From NCBI GenBank assembly GCA_025057735.1, contig JANWUU010000170.1, forward strand, positions 1 to 6,830: DNA of 6,830 bases. Direction: 5' to 3'. A program made the translations under genes and the position numbers. The notes under the pieces were generated by a model. The model was given only the letters and a program-made list of their open reading frames with translations, searched no databases and was not told where the DNA came from. Shown piece after piece: positions 6,534 to 6,830 of this stretch (positions are counted from its first letter, which is position 1; the number at the start of each line of letters is the position of its first letter). The DNA comes from Burkholderiaceae bacterium (lineage in GTDB: Bacteria > Pseudomonadota > Gammaproteobacteria > Burkholderiales > Burkholderiaceae).

Positions 6534-6830
6534 ATGAGCGATTCGACGCAACCGCAACCGACCGAGGCGGCCGACGACTGGGCGGCGGCGCTCGCGGAGC
6601 AGCGCGCCGCCGGCAACGGCGCGTCCGCCACGGCGCTCGAGACGGCCGCGCAGCCGGCCAACATCTTCAACCGCCTGACGCCCGGGGCGGCGGCCGCCGA
6701 CGGCGGGCAGGACCTCGATCTGATCCTGGACATCCCGGTCACGCTGACGGTGGAACTCGGGCGCACCAAGATCCCGATCAAGCACATCCTGCAGCTCGCG
6801 CAGGGCTCGGTCATCGAGCTGGACGCGCTG
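6534..6830 (+). CDS. fliN: Flagellar motor switch protein FliN, N-terminal part (partial)
   Basis: The first 99 codons of a gene that continues past the right edge; E. coli FliN is 137 residues, so roughly the last third is missing. FliN forms the bottom of the C-ring with the FliM C-terminus and docks FliH-FliI. The N-terminus has the family pattern MSD...DDWAAALAEQ (1-23), comparable to DLWAEALSEQ in E. coli. A low-complexity Ala-rich linker (about 24-58) leads into the SpoA domain, beginning LDLILDIPVTLTVELGRTKIPIK (61-83) and HILQLAQGSVIELDAL (84-99). The start is 2 nt after the fliM stop, with AGGAAG (6523-6528) spaced 5 nt from the ATG, so translation is well supported and probably coupled to fliM. 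fliO, fliP, fliQ and fliR would be expected next but are not in the window. Confidence 0.97.
   Translation, partial: MSDSTQPQPTEAADDWAAALAEQRAAGNGASATALETAAQPANIFNRLTPGAAAADGGQDLDLILDIPVTLTVELGRTKIPIKHILQLAQGSVIELDAL

Noticed and set aside
1..6830. A previously undescribed defence, mobile or biosynthetic system
   Set aside because: All substantial coding DNA is accounted for by fliF-fliN. There are no extra genes, insertions, direct-repeat arrays or foreign-looking composition in the window.

Overview
The window is a continuous stretch of a flagellar basal-body and export operon, all on the + strand, in the order fliF (3' end only), fliG, fliH, fliI, fliJ, fliK, fliL, fliM, fliN (5' part only). 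Every gene was recognised from its protein sequence and from its place in this well-known order. The DNA is very GC-rich, and the fliF-to-fliN order is typical of Gamma- and Betaproteobacteria. FliM (start motif LSQDEVDALL), FliN (DIPVTLTVELGRTKIPIK) and FliG all look proteobacterial. I cannot choose between a beta- and a gammaproteobacterium from sequence alone.

Layout. Positions 1-3702 hold the tail of the MS-ring protein FliF, the rotor switch protein FliG, and the export ATPase module FliH-FliI-FliJ. Spacing is very tight: fliF/fliG share one base, fliG/fliH are 6 nt apart, fliH/fliI overlap by 11 nt, and fliI/fliJ are 4 nt apart. fliK (hook-length control) follows 4 nt after fliJ and ends at 4816. 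A 131-nt gap (4817-4947) is the only real non-coding stretch. It holds two GC-rich stem-loops, a small dyad and the lowest-GC patch in the window. fliL then starts with a strong Shine-Dalgarno site, followed by fliM (36-nt gap) and fliN (2-nt gap), which runs off the right edge.

How the genes work together: FliF's C-terminus anchors FliG; FliG, FliM and FliN form the C-ring, which generates torque and switches rotation direction on binding CheY-P. FliH, FliI and FliJ form the ATPase complex that feeds substrates to the flagellar type III export gate. FliK is exported and switches export specificity when the hook reaches its length. FliL sits in the inner membrane around the stators.

I looked for an undescribed system and did not find one: the coding content is a conserved flagellar operon. 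The points worth a second look are modest: the structured fliK-fliL gap, uneven Shine-Dalgarno strength across the operon, and some unusual features of FliL, FliK, FliH and FliG. No tRNA, rRNA, CRISPR array, insertion sequence or attachment site was seen.
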